64,000 bases of DNA from Clavelina lepadiformis (taxonomy: Eukaryota > Chordata > Ascidiacea > Aplousobranchia > Clavelinidae): contig NC_135242.1 in NCBI RefSeq assembly GCF_947623445.1, positions 19,592,001 to 19,656,000 on the forward strand. Direction: 5' to 3'. Shown here one piece after another: positions 37,401 through 50,059 of the stretch. The notes under the pieces were generated by a model, which worked only from the letters and a program-made list of their open reading frames with translations, was not told the origin of the DNA and made no database searches. Both the position numbers and the translations under genes were made by a program. How positions within the stretch are numbered: the stretch's first letter is position 1; each line of letters begins with the position of its first letter.

Positions 37401-40400
37401 AATTTTCAAACGTAAACGTTGGAAATTATTATTTGAGTCACGATCTTCTGCTACAGAAAAAGATAAGGACTCAAGCAGAAGATTACAAATACCAAACGAT
37501 AAATATGCACATCAATAAAATAATGTAAGCTTGAGTAAATTCACTTTTCAAGTCAGACAGTTCACTTTGAAACTGCAAAGGTTTTACGCTGGCGACAGAA
37601 TTTGCTTCCCGCTACCACTTCACAAACCACTTACTGCAGTCTTTTGCGAAGAATAACGTGTAATATGCTTTTAAAATCAAGAAACTCCAATCAAAAAAGG
37701 AAAAAATAGCGGGATACCAACCATATACGACAATCGTCAACGGTCATTTGCACATGACGTCAGCATATTGTCCTCAACATCAATCGAAAAGTGATTTGTG
37801 ATTTATGAGATCTTGGATTTATTCGCCGAACAAGTTGTTAATGAAGCAGACCGATTCAAATAATTTTATGTTTTACAAACACATCCAACTGCAATTACTC
37901 CTATATGTCCAGCTATGTAAACTCGTATCCGTATTTGTAGTGCCGAAGTTTGCTGTCCAGCACGCAACATCACCACTACACGGTCGAACGTAAAGAGGTT
38001 TTATCTTTTATCATGAGCTTTTAAATTACATACACCAACGTTAAAATTCTATGTCGACCGTGCGATAAAAGTGCTTTGGCATTTCCGAAATCTATTATTA
38101 CGGGTAATATGACCTACTGCAGTCGGGTAACAACAAATTCTAAGAAATTGCGTTTTAAAGATGACGCCATATTCTCCAAATCATTCGTGCGACCTAAATT
38201 ATAGAGTAAGTGCTTCTCTGTGAACCATGGTAATCACTTTGGACGCTTAAAGTGCAAATATCCTGTTTAACCTTGCAACTAAGCGGTGATTTTAAAACAT
38301 GCCTAGAAACTCATAAAAATCTTCTTGCTTATGTCAGTTAAGTGCAACTGCTTAACGCACACTTTTCCCCGGAAAAACATTTTCTGTGCTAAACAAACTA
38401 CTTCACCACCTGATGGTATTACATTAAGGACTAAACATGACTACACATTATAAGACAAAGCACAGACGCCGGATAACAGAAAAAGTACGACAGGTATGCT
38501 TTACTTGCCGGCTGCCCCAACCTACCATCCGCGTTCCGTAACTTAATTTACTTGGCAAAGGTATGGCTGATCCAATTACTTTATTAACCGAACCAGCTGA
38601 ACCAATGCAATGCATTCCGCGTATAAAAGTTTTATTTACAAGTAAACACTGTGATACTGTGACCCCGGCGTTCAACAACAACTCACAAAGCTCGGCTAAA
38701 TCTACAGGTATTTGTAAAAGAGAAAATCCATTTAATGCATAATATAAAATCCAGCAGTGATCACGATGTGGTTTGACAACGTCAGTACTACAGGTCGTGA
38801 CCCCATTATATCACTTAAAAGCGTCCAACAAGACTGTACCACTGGAAAACGCTGCATTACGTCTTGCACCAAATGTCAATCACCTGAAAATGCTTAAAGT
38901 CTTGCAGCACCGCATAGACTGACAGCTGTCAATTACCAAGTGCTGCAGCGACAATTTTGCACTGAACTTGCACTTTGCTCAAGGCTATTTTTGCCAGAGA
39001 CCTTATGCTATAGTTATCGGCAAACACAGAAGAATTCCTCAAACTGCCAATTCAACGCTTCTGTCAAAAACGTAATAATGTTTGAGTAAATCATTCTCGA
39101 AATAAACTGCTACATTTAAAAGACGTACAGGAAAATTAACATTACGACGTTTTAAGCGAAGCACGCGAAGGTCATACAAGGTACGACACAAAAGAACCCG
39201 AAACAACATATTTTTGCTGATACTCTTGGCTCGTGCATTAACTTTGAGGCGCACTGTCAAAACGTCACTCGCCAATTTTAAAAGGGGAGCGGTCAGGGAT
39301 GAAGTCCTAACAATGAAGTAGTTGACATTCAACCTTTAGTGCGAAATAAAGGAAGTATTTTGGGCATTAGCACGCGACGTATTGTGCATGACGCAAAAAT
39401 AGTAAACGGATTAAGTGAATAAATAACACTGACCCACAACCCATCAAGCTCAGGACTAAGCTTTTAGTAAACGTGTGCTTTTTGTACTTGAAAAATATTC
39501 ATTGAGGTTTACTACATATTTCCACATAGCGTTATTTGGAAATTTGAAACACGATCACAACACATGTAGTTTGCCGTATAAGCAAACGCTGTGTAATCGA
39601 TGAGATCTCAATCGCACCAGTTATGCACCATTTTAGCTAAGTTTTCCGGTATCGGGTGTTGATTGCACAGAGGCTATAGTTTACTGGATGCCTCTAAAAT
39701 GAATAACTCGATCGTTTAATAAACGAGCGCAATACGTCATCAGATGAATTTTCAGGGATTTTAAGCTAATTAAAAGGTCATTTTCTATGTTTGCCTTTTA
39801 AATGAGGTGCAATAGACGGTGCTGCTTTAAGCAAGCATTGAGTTAGTTTTGGTGTCTGAAGAAGACTTTTGGGGGATTTGCACGCTTTGCTAATGAAGTT
39901 ACAAAACCTGGCTTACTGCACTTCTTTAGGATTACCATGTAGGCTATACAGAAGGTAGACGCTGTGATAAATTTCTGCACATTCTGCTTCACGGGCCACT
40001 TATCAAAGCCATACCTTATAACTTAAGGTATAACAATGCAAGTCTTGTTCGAAATAGCGAACAAGCATAACAGGGATCTCGCCTTGACGTACATTCCCGC
40101 TACAAGCAACATGTCAAGATAACACAGATTACAAGAATACACAATCTCCTCTAAAAGTTCCTTAAAAAACAGCTCCGTGTACATTTTCCCTTGCTAATAC
40201 ACTTCAAACTTTTCCAGTGTCTTTAAATAAAAGGTTTTTTTTCTTTTCTGTTGCTTCCTTCAAAAACTGATTTCATCACTAAAATTGTCAACACGCAAAC
40301 CTAAGACCCTTTTTAACGCTCATATGTAAGTTTGTGTGTCGTCATGTGACATATAAGGCTTAAGGCCTTATCATCTCCTTAGATCTGCAAGGCGAAAGTC

Positions 40401-42876
40401 GACCCTGTAAAAACGTTTTTGTTGTCATCGCTGTGTTTTTGTAGCGTGGCTGCGATAAGGCTTTCAATGATCTCGGATGATCTTTAAAAACATCCAACTC
40501 GGAAACATATATAATGAAGTGAAATCAAGTGATGACCAACGTTGTCAAGTAACCGTGCTTACGCATGTAGCAACGAATCCTTACCTACACCTTCACGCGT
40601 ATAAAGGTTTAATTTATTACATGTACGAGGCCCACCAAACAATTCGCCGCAACCCTTAAACTTCTGTATGCCAAGTGTGCTGAGGTCATTGACCGGCTGT
40701 AAAAACGTATTACTTGATTCGTTGACAACTTTCAAAAGATTGTCAAAGTGTTCGTGCTTACACAATTACGCAAAAGATTCACAGAATAAACACGAATAAA
40801 GAATGTGATTTAAACAACGTAACGTTGACGGAACAAATGTTAATTTAGTAATATTCACCGCCTCCTACGCCAATAATGGTCGCTATGTTTCAATAAACTC
40901 GTGTCACTTTGTAATAAACTATACGCCTAATCATGACCAAGGAACATTAACATAGGCATGTTGTAGCCATACGGATCAAAACGCAACTAAACCGTGACCT
41001 TAAGCTCCACGTGATGTTCACATCTATGTAAACTTTTTAAACCAACAAAAACTCATCGGAATAGACTTTCAAGCACGTTTCTGTTCCCCGCCTGTGCAGA
41101 GAGAAGACACGAGTTTTTACCGTGGACCGAATTCAGCTAAATTCGCTTGTTTTGACCGGTTGCTCGTTATGTACACAGACCGCACAAAATCTGTACACGC
41201 GCATTTTGTCGGCGTATATCTTCTTGTAAACACCTCAGCCTTCAACGCTGTAAAACGACAGAAATCTACAGCTTTGTGATTCACTATTGAACCAACTCCG
41301 TGACGTAAAAAGTGAAAGCTGCAATTACTTTCAAAATTGTGTTTTTTCCACGGCCCAGAAAAGGTACCGATAGAAAGACGATAAACAAGCACTTGCCTTT
41401 ATCAATATGAGGTCAGCTCTTTTTAGTAACTTTTTCTTTACTTTTTTGGATTCACAGAGGTACTGTATATGGTACAGGAAATATGAAATATAAGTAAGTA
41501 TACATAAAAGTACAGGAAATATGTTTGAGTAAATAAGATTTAAATTTTTATCAGACCTTTGTAAGTTAAACCGCTGGATTATATAAGTTTCCATTCAACT
41601 CAGATTACTTTCTCGAAAACCTATATGCTAAAAATACTGCGATTTTTTTCAGGGTAATTCCTAAAAGTGTTTCAAAAACCACTACAATTGGATCGATTGT
41701 TAGGATGAATCGCCTTGAACACCAATGACGAAATGTTTCTATATTCACCGTAGCCTGCTCTGCTCACTGCAGCAGATGTAAATTCAATAGCTTCATGTCG
41801 TGTCGAACATACAAAGACCATTGTTAAAAATAACTAATATGTTCTAATGTTCGTCCATGGGGCCATCCATATCGATTGGCGCATAAACTAACTAAATACA
41901 CAACGTGTGTAATAAAATATCGAGTTTAGGTGTAACCTAAGATTTTAAGGTCTGGAAAGTTTTCAAAGCACTACGTTCAAGAATCAAGACATTTGTAACA
42001 CAAAATATTGTGCTATTCCCAAAACATGTTATTCTGCTAAATAAATTGGACCTGATTTATATGCAGCCACAGTCATCTTGTATACAATATAGAGGACAGC
42101 TTGGCCGGCAGAAACCTTGTAAAAAAATGTCTGCAAGAAAAGAATTTACTTTACTTACTTATCGAAGCATTTCCAAAAGCGCAAATTTAAATGGCAAATC
42201 GCTGTAGGCAACCGGCAAATGCTTATAAAGATTCTGTGGCAGCTAGATGACGCCACAATGTCACATAGGCACCTCACAGATAATTGCTTTTTCATGACAT
42301 AATTTGTATAGGCAATCTTATTGGACGTTAAGTGCTTCTTTTCTTTTAACTGCTTCGACTTAGCTCCTATGAAAGTTATTTGATGTTCAGAACAAAATTA
42401 TTGCATTCTCTGTAGCTATTCATTCATTCTCATCGAAGCTAAACGCATAAGCAGTTTGTGAAAGGTGCAATTGCTACAGTGTTTAGTAACCATAGTCACT
42501 TTATAATAATTCTGTTATTCTCCAAATCTCGGTCACATAAGTGTTATGCTATAAAGTATTAAATAATATAAGCTAAACAACTTCAAGTTGGAGCGATCTC
42601 TCACAGTAGGAATGCTTATAGATGTCGTCGTTTTTTGAAACAACGACACACAACGACAACAAATATAAGTACATTAAATCAATATATTTACAGTAAAAGT
42701 TGAATTTTAGTAAATATATAAATACTACAACTAACAAAACAGTTTTAAAATCAATCAAACTGAGTACAACGACCAACACGAAAGTTTTCTTTTCTATTTA
42801 TTGCGGCAATATTTTATGATTGACAATTTGGATATGGAATGGGGACTGCAAAGCCTGGAATTTACTCTCTAGCGCG
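34430..42876. other. 8.4-kb gene-free region
   Basis: I found no exon set, RNA gene or clear repeat here. The open frames (for example 36224-36586 and 38448-38681) have low-complexity or unstructured products and no splice context. The only marked feature is the hairpin at 35435-35465. The first kilobase probably contains the promoter of the minus-strand IGSF10-like gene. Confidence 0.5.
35435..35465. repeat. Perfect 12-bp hairpin
   Basis: ATGCCAGGTTGA, a 7-base spacer, and TCAACCTGGCAT form a perfect inverted repeat. No polymerase III signals or flanking inverted repeat extend it. The function is unknown. Confidence 0.7.
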
Positions 42877-43714
42877 TTATTGCGGGCATGAGTCCCAGCA
42901 GATTGGATCCGCTACCTCGCAGTCGATGCAGTTTGATCCGAATGGCGTAGCTGCTCAAACAAAATAATATTTATTCCAGGAACTAACCAGCAATTCAAAA
43001 CGAACAAACATTTATGTTGCGTTAATGGTAAAGTACTTTACAGCACATGCAGTGCGCAGAACGCATACAACTGACATAAGCGTTAACATTATTTTCACGT
43101 TTTGAAATGTCCAAAAAGTAATGTGACAAACAATATTTTAGGAATGATTCATGAGCGAGTTTTAGTGAATTGACTACCTCCATAAATTGATGGTTCTTTC
43201 GCGAATTGTTTGTTGATTGCTTTGACACAAATCGTGTCATAGATTTCTTGAAGCACGTCGTCCCCAAAGCAAAGATAAGATATGGCTCGCAAACTTGCCT
43301 CGCGTAAGAGGAACTTGGCTTTTTCAGAGAATTCATGTTTCTGAAAGCGCCAAGAGTTATTAATAACTGGAGATTATTAGACATTACACAATAGACAAGC
43401 AAATCTATATACAGTTTGGTATTACTAAAGTTTCAAATACTTAATAAATCTTTTCATTTTTTCCAGAAATTGCAAATCAAACAACTAACTGCAATCATCG
43501 CAAGCCCTTGTCTATATTTTAAAGTATTCTTCCATCGCTATAATTCTTTTAATTGTACAGTATTCTAAATAGAATCTTATAACAACAAAGCTAAGTTACT
43601 AAAATAGAAGAACAAATTTACCTGCTGGTGAGGTTTCGAAATATCTTCAGAAGGCACGCTGGCTGAAAGTGAGCAAGCAACGAGGCAAAAGGTTAAAACG
43701 ACAACGAGGTTCAT
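42877..43714 (-). CDS. Secreted cysteine-rich peptide, diverged member (copy 8)
   Basis: Minus-strand exons 43714-43622, 43340-43178 and 42953-42877 (phases 0 and 1) give 110 residues. The signal is MNLVVVLTFCLVACSLSAS. Exon 2 reads KHEFSEKAKFLLREASLRAI with Cys55-x13-Cys69, and exon 3 ends GSNCIDCEVADPICWDSCPQ with Cys94, 97, 104 and 108. It shares the family exon layout and cysteine spacing exactly. It lies 20 kb from copy 7 and on the opposite strand, so the family spread beyond the tandem array. Confidence 0.9.
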
Positions 43715-45454
43715 CTTGCGGTTCCTTGAGTCGTGGAAGTGACGATTGGCGGATTTACAAGCTACTCCGCCCTTTATGAAGTGCCATGTACTTGCTTCGC
43801 AAATAAAGCCCATCAAACATACAGCCGGGCAACCGTCGCCATTCGGATAGACAGACGGATGGTGAGATGAACGGATGGATAGAGAACGGGGGCAAGGTCC
43901 AGCTCTTCTTGGAAGTTTTGTTCAATTTGTGTAATAAAATGACGTAAACTTTCTGGCGTTTTAATCACGTTACTGGAATTCGGGCCGTTTGCCGCTTAAT
44001 TCAGGTGAAACATAGTTGCAAAACTTATTTTAATATTTGCGTTGAAGTCTCCTTTGTCGAGGAGGTCATCACGCCATTACGTTTGCGTCATCAAATTCCC
44101 TACACACACTTATACTAGCCTAAGTGTCTAAGTTAAATGTCTGTATTTTCTTCAATAGTTTCCCACGCCTTCAATTTAAGGTTGCTGTGAAAGCAAAATA
44201 ATTTACCAAGGTGGCGATATGATTTTGGCTGAGGCAATGACCTAACAGCTAAACTTCACAGAAACAAAAAACATACAATCAACAAAAACGAAAATATTTT
44301 CGAAAACATGTTCTGATTTTTTAAGACATTTTGTTTCCTGTCATTCACCTTAATGTATGCTATTTTTCTAGTTTCTTTGTCGTTTGGAAGTCCAGTATAT
44401 AAGGTGTCCTACGTACTGGGGTTGTCGTTATCTTGTTTGTGTTCTTGTCTGATGTGCTTCGGTTTTGTTTAGTTTTTTTCAAACTGGCAGACATTTGTTA
44501 GGCCGTTGCTAATGAACGAAAGACTTTTTACGTAGATTTCCGAGAAAATCTGCGTAGTTATATACGTCAGAAAGAAGGAACTCCCATATTCTAATCATGA
44601 CTCGCGCTTTCTAAAGTCAACAAGCTGTTCAGGAAGATGGTGATAAAATTCCACAGTCATAATGTGTATAGTTCATGCTTTGGTATAAAAATCTGAAATT
44701 AAGTTATACTGTAGATATTTTAATTGGGTAACGGAACTGGGGGTCGACTGCTGCGTACACAGCCTTTGTTTACGCGCAATGACCGACCCTATTTAGTTTA
44801 TTGTGAATCGTTATAACAAGAGTCATTTATTAACCCACAGTATGGAGACGCCCAACATTTTTCTATAATTTATTATTCGTAAACAAATGTGTCAGTTTTG
44901 GTTGAATAAGTGAAGACCGAAGATAAAATGATTGCAAGCATGTGTGTTGCGTATTTAGATTTGCAAAAAATGATGTCTAAATTCTTGCTGCCAAAACATT
45001 CGCAAACATAAGTTCATCGCGTACAGATGCTGTTTATTTAATTTGTTTGTTTTAGTTTGGTATATTATGCCTGAAAATAGAATTACTGGAAAAGTCAATA
45101 ATGTGAGCTATTTCAAACTGGATAACTTTCAAAAAGTTTTTAGTAAAACTGAAACTCTGATCACATTTTGATAATCTATATTGCCTTAGATATGAGAATG
45201 ACGAATAAATTTAAATCAAATAAATAATTATTGAGAACTCTTCATGTTTATTGATAGTTGTATATATTTTCAAAAGAAAATTGGATTGTGCACAAAACGT
45301 AACGTAAAATCGCTATGATTTGTAACCAGCAGTTTTCGTACCGTGCATTTTGTGCGTGTGTTTTGGCTATATGCATACAGCTGCAAACTACAAAACAGAC
45401 AAAGGAGACTTCATTAGACAAGTTAATATACAAAATACAAACGCATATATGGCT
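43715..45454. other. Intergenic region between copies 8 and 9
   Basis: No supported gene or repeat. It includes the upstream region of copy 8 and the 3' flank of copy 9. Confidence 0.5.
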
Positions 45455-46859
45455 TCAAAACATTGGACAAGAGTCCCAGCAGATTGGATCAGCGATGGAA
45501 CAGTCGATACAGTTGTGAGCCACAAAGAAGTCTGCACAAACATTAATTTACTGACTTCTATTTCAAAATAGGACAAGTGATTTTAAAAGTTATTATATCA
45601 GATCTACTGTATACAGAGATGTGGAAATACATGAAAAAGCCCTGTCTCGTAAACGCCCGGGCCGAGGTCGAACCTTTGACGTCATAATAAAACAAAGAAG
45701 GAAACTTTAGTCTGAGCGTACTATTATAATGTAGAGAACGTTTATAAGCTATATACGAGTTAGAATACATACTAAGTATATACGCCCATAGTACATAAAC
45801 TAGTACTGTATATCCTATGCATTTTTGCGCAAATAGGCAAGAATACATAGGATAAACGATTATAAACGAACCGAAAGAGTAATTATGACACTAGGTGCTT
45901 CATACATTGATTCCATGACGACCAGACAGCGAGTGTACAGACAACTGCCGCCAGCGAAGAATGGAAAAAGTTGAAGTTTGCATTAAAATAACTTATTGTA
46001 TTTGATTAGGTTTGACGATTATTGCAATTTTTTTCCAGAGACTACACAATGCACATGAATATTTTGACTGATTACTGATAACTGATTTTCTTTATTTGTA
46101 GGTATCTGTTATACAAGTTCTTTTTGGTTTTGCACATTTTCCCCCTGAAGTGACGTTTTGCTTCTTTTTGTTTGTTTCATGAAGAAAATTAACCGTTATC
46201 AACTTTAAGTGTTATGCAGAGCCGGCAAGCCACACAGTGACTGCGGAAATAATTAATCTTGTGGTATTTAACAACAAATTTTATAAAGCAAACTTATAAA
46301 TGTTGAAGTTGCTTTGAAAAAAGTTCTCTGTCAACAATATGTTTCTTGTGTATTTTCACAAAACTTAACGTTCGGATAAAGCTGGAACTTATTAGGCTCG
46401 GGCCCATGAGGACATTTATGGATGAGCCCCGTGTTGAGCTTTCGGGCTGGTATACGGCACATTCTTAATCAAATCTAACCTGGCCTTGGTGAGAACTTAT
46501 TGTTGAATAGCGCCCTCCGACAGATCGTTTCTTTGATGGATTTGTCGGTCCGTTTGTCAGAACAAAGCACTCGAATAACAATCTGACTGACCTCATACAG
46601 CTGCTTTTTAGCCCGGTAGCTGAATACCAAATTCTGGGTAAAAGAATTATTTGGTTATGGTAAGTTTATAAAAGCTAAATTGTTTCTTCCCATCTGATTC
46701 TCAACAAATTGGCAGTATTTTTTAGCTATTGTCAAGCACAAAAAACTGAACTATTTATCTGTTTACCTGTTTAGGTTGGGGTTGCTTTATCGTCTTTGCA
46801 GATGATTCTATCCAGATGTAGATAAAACAAAACAAAAGCACAGCTGTCAAAGTTTTCAT
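45455..46859 (-). CDS. Secreted cysteine-rich peptide, diverged member (copy 9)
   Basis: Minus-strand exons 46859-46767, 46633-46480 and 45531-45455 join in phases 0 and 1 to give 107 residues. The signal is MKTLTAVLLFCFIYIWIESS. Exon 2 reads NLVFSYRAKKQLYEVSQIVI with Cys55-x13-Cys69 (ETICRRALFNNKF). Exon 3 reads VAHNCIDCSIADPICWDSCP and ends MF instead of Q. Exon 1 has 31 codons, as in copies 7 and 8. Intron 2 (948 bp) is the longest in the family and contains a stretch resembling 23737-24115. Confidence 0.87.
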
Positions 46860-47991
46860 GTTGAAATAGATTATATTTTCAATGCTTTAGCAGACGATTA
46901 TCTTAGAATTTAGGAAACTCGAAATTTATCACTGCAACATAAATTAAGGCGATGGTTAAATCTTAAATAGCAGCTAAAGCGTTGCGCATGTTGTAATAAA
47001 ATAACATTTCTGCACTTTTTCTAAACTCAACTTACTATTGTGCATCACGTCTAAAAGAAATGAAACGATTTAAAGATTAATTAAGTCTTTTGCGTTTAAT
47101 GACGCAACGTTAACCTCGGTATGCTTTAGAATCTAAAGCTTAGATACTTCTTCACAGCAAAGAACATTTCAGATCACGAAAAACAAACGCTTTGAACGTT
47201 TTCTAGAAAAAGCCAGTATATATGTACGTGTCTATTTGACTTGTTCGTAAATTTCAGCATTTTCTATCTTTTGCCGCGATTACGGCGTTGACTAACGGTT
47301 GTTAGATAATGGATTTAAAATAATTTACTTAACCAACAACAGAAGACGTTTAACGGTGGATTTTTTCCACAGATCAAAGTAGTGGCCCCAGTACGCACTA
47401 GCCTGCCAGCAGACAACAAACCTTGCGGTGACTAAGTTAATGTTAAACGACCGGTTGAAGTCAAGCTGACATTTAAAAACTGTCAAAACATGAATTCTTC
47501 ATCTGCGGTTTGGTTTAATGTTTAAACGTTTTGCTGGTATAAAGTCTTTCATATAAATCACTGACGGCGGCGTTGCCGTGGAAAGTTTTGGGCTCGAGAG
47601 CAAAAGAAAACTGTTCGGTGGAACATGAAGCTTGGTTACTTTATTTCCTTTCGCAAGGTGCACCCTCACTTGGTTTGATTGGGTCACTAAAACTATATGG
47701 GCTCGTGGGCGTCATCTCACCTGATCCCTTTAAACTACACCGCACTATTTGCACTTCAGTGTTGGATTATTTGAAACGAATGCATGCGAGATATGCGCAT
47801 GAGAAATTATATCAAAGAGTATCCAAAAGAAAAAGAAATTAAAAAATTTGATAATACAACGGATGCTTTTATTGCAGTGCAAAGCATGAAGTACACGCCG
47901 TTGGTTTTCACATTAAACTTCATTTCTACAGAATTCTTTCTAGAAGGAAACGATAGGAAACAAAAGATGCGAAATACCATTTAACTTGTTT
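46860..47991. other. Intergenic region between copy 9 and the 386-residue gene
   Basis: No supported gene. It includes the upstream region of copy 9. Confidence 0.5.
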
Positions 47992-50059
47992 TCACTTCAA
48001 AGCTACTCTATTTTCCCGGATATTTTGCAAAGATCTTAAAGTGTTGTCTATACACTGGGATCTATCATCCGTGGTCAAATCCTCTGCCGACTCTAACATT
48101 CTTATTTCCTGTTCATAGTCTCTTATTGCGTCATCATAGTTTTGTGTTCTCGCATTCGCTTCGGCTCTTATTTGGTAGCACAGCGCCATCACGCGCCTTG
48201 TCCTACCCTCCACACCGTAAGCACTGTACATAATGAGCAAGGCGTATTTGCTTATCTCCAGACTATCACTGTGTCGATTGATGTAACCATAGCAACAAGC
48301 TAAATAGCATGCGCAATAAGCTTGGATTTCTGCTTTTAGGTGTCGATGGATTGTCTGGACTTTTTCCACTTCCTTCGAAAGGCCCCTCATCAGTGGTATG
48401 GCTTGCTTTTCGATTTCAGAACTAAAGTTATTCGTGTACATTGCAAAGACCACATTGCGGCATGCTTGGGCACACTCTTTGACGGTAATTAAACGTGAGT
48501 TCAAGTCAGATATGCTATTACTCAGGCTTAGCGCCCAGTCTATTAGTTTCAAAGATGTTTGGTAATGGTTCACTTCCAAAGTTTCAACAAAACTGATAAC
48601 GTCACTGCATACGACATCACATGCATCTGTTAAGCTACGTGGTCTTATGGAGACGATGTCTGAAATGAGTCGAGTCTGCAGTTCTTCGGAATTGAGCTGT
48701 AAATTTTCTTTTAATGCTTTCAACTTTTCTGACACCAGTTCGCGGAAGGATAGATCTACGTCATTGATAAAAATGTTTGTCAGAATTATGATTTCAATTT
48801 TGGATAAAAGTGAAATGTCAGTATAGTACAGGCTTATATGAATACAAAAAGAATAATGACAAGCTGAATGCAAACATTTCTTTTAGAATGATATAGACAA
48901 CTTACTTTTTTGACTTTCAAAGCTTTCTTTGGGTTCTGGATCTGGAAATGATCGTCTTGGTTTCACTATATTTCAATATAAAAATTCATACAGGTTACAG
49001 AGATAAGTCAGAAAACGCTGTGATATACTATACTGCTGGAAACTTAAATGCCATAACACTAATACACATCAACCGTAACGATAACAGTAACGCATGCTTG
49101 AGCATTATTTGCCAAGGTGCATTCCGACTTTCAACCCAAAAAACAGGTCCTGGTTTTGTGACGTAACCATACCTATAGGCAATCGATGAGATGGTTCCAC
49201 AAACAACGACGATTGGCTTGTTGTTCGCTGCGGTGCCACCGGCATGCTTGTTTGATTTTCTTCAGTAGCAAATGATTTTAAAGTTTAACTGGCGATTGGG
49301 CATATAACGTTTACTTTTAAACATTGTCAAATACCTCTTTCTATTGTTTTATTTCTACTACTGTGTGAAAACCGTAGTGGAAGCGGCACGTAGCGTGGTT
49401 CGGTTTCAGGTTTTGGAATGACAGACTCATTTTGAATTTCAGCCTGTTGGATTACTTGGTCTATGTCTTCGTAAATATGAGAACAATCATATTCCTCGTC
49501 TGTAAACATAACCTGATAAACGCAATATAATGACCTAAAAGTCATAAAATTTGAGATTAGTGTAGATTTTATTGAAAGAAATTCATTGACCACGTAACTC
49601 TTTTCGGTTAGAAATGTTATTAGAAAAATGAAGTTTCTAATAGGCTAATTCTAAGTTCACTAAAGGCATTCGTGTATTGATAAACATGTTACTCACAAAC
49701 TTCCGTTCCCAATTGCCTGCGTGGAGCTGGTCTTGGTCGATCAGACAACTGACGTACTAGCCTATTTGACTTCATGTGCCCAGGAAAAGCTGCCAATAAG
49801 TACAATGAAAATAACTGCAGCGTAATAAGCAAGCTAAAAACCAGAACCCAATAGAAGGTAACGATCTTAAGTGTTACCTTGAAGTAGCACGCCATAATTA
49901 CTGTCTACTGCACATGCTTTACTATGCCAAGTATAGCCTAAGTTGTAAATAAATTTTAAGCATTGTTTTCATTGACTCACTAATGGAAGTTGAAGCACTT
50001 CTACTCCGAGGACGGGGCACTGGTTTGCGTGCTGGCAAGGTGGCCGACCTGCTGTTCAT
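47992..50059 (-). CDS. Orphan protein with helical, possibly TPR-like C-terminal part, 386 residues
   Basis: Minus-strand exons 50059-49981, 49789-49697, 49499-49335, 48965-48906 and 48755-47992 agree in phase (all phase 1) and give 386 residues. The N-terminal 55 residues are basic and Pro/Arg-rich (ARKPVPRPRSRSAS, RPRPAPRRQLG). The middle is acidic (YEEYDCSHIYEDIDQV). The last 250 residues, from one long exon, are alpha-helical, with a TPR-like helix pair near the end (QIRAEANARTQNYDDAIRDY). There is no signal peptide or membrane segment, so it is probably cytoplasmic. The tyrosine-rich acidic motif and Pro-rich stretch suggest an adaptor, but that is speculation. The first ATG after an in-frame stop was chosen. 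Confidence 0.8.

Noticed and set aside
38560-38595. ATGGCTGATCCAATT resembling the VADPI core
   Set aside because: No cysteines flank it and no splice acceptor or stop is in place.
44745-44800. GTCGACTGCT followed by ACCGACCCTATTTAG, resembling a broken family exon 3
   Set aside because: The two short matches are about 23 bp apart with no acceptor, no cysteine spacing and no neighbouring exons; chance is enough.
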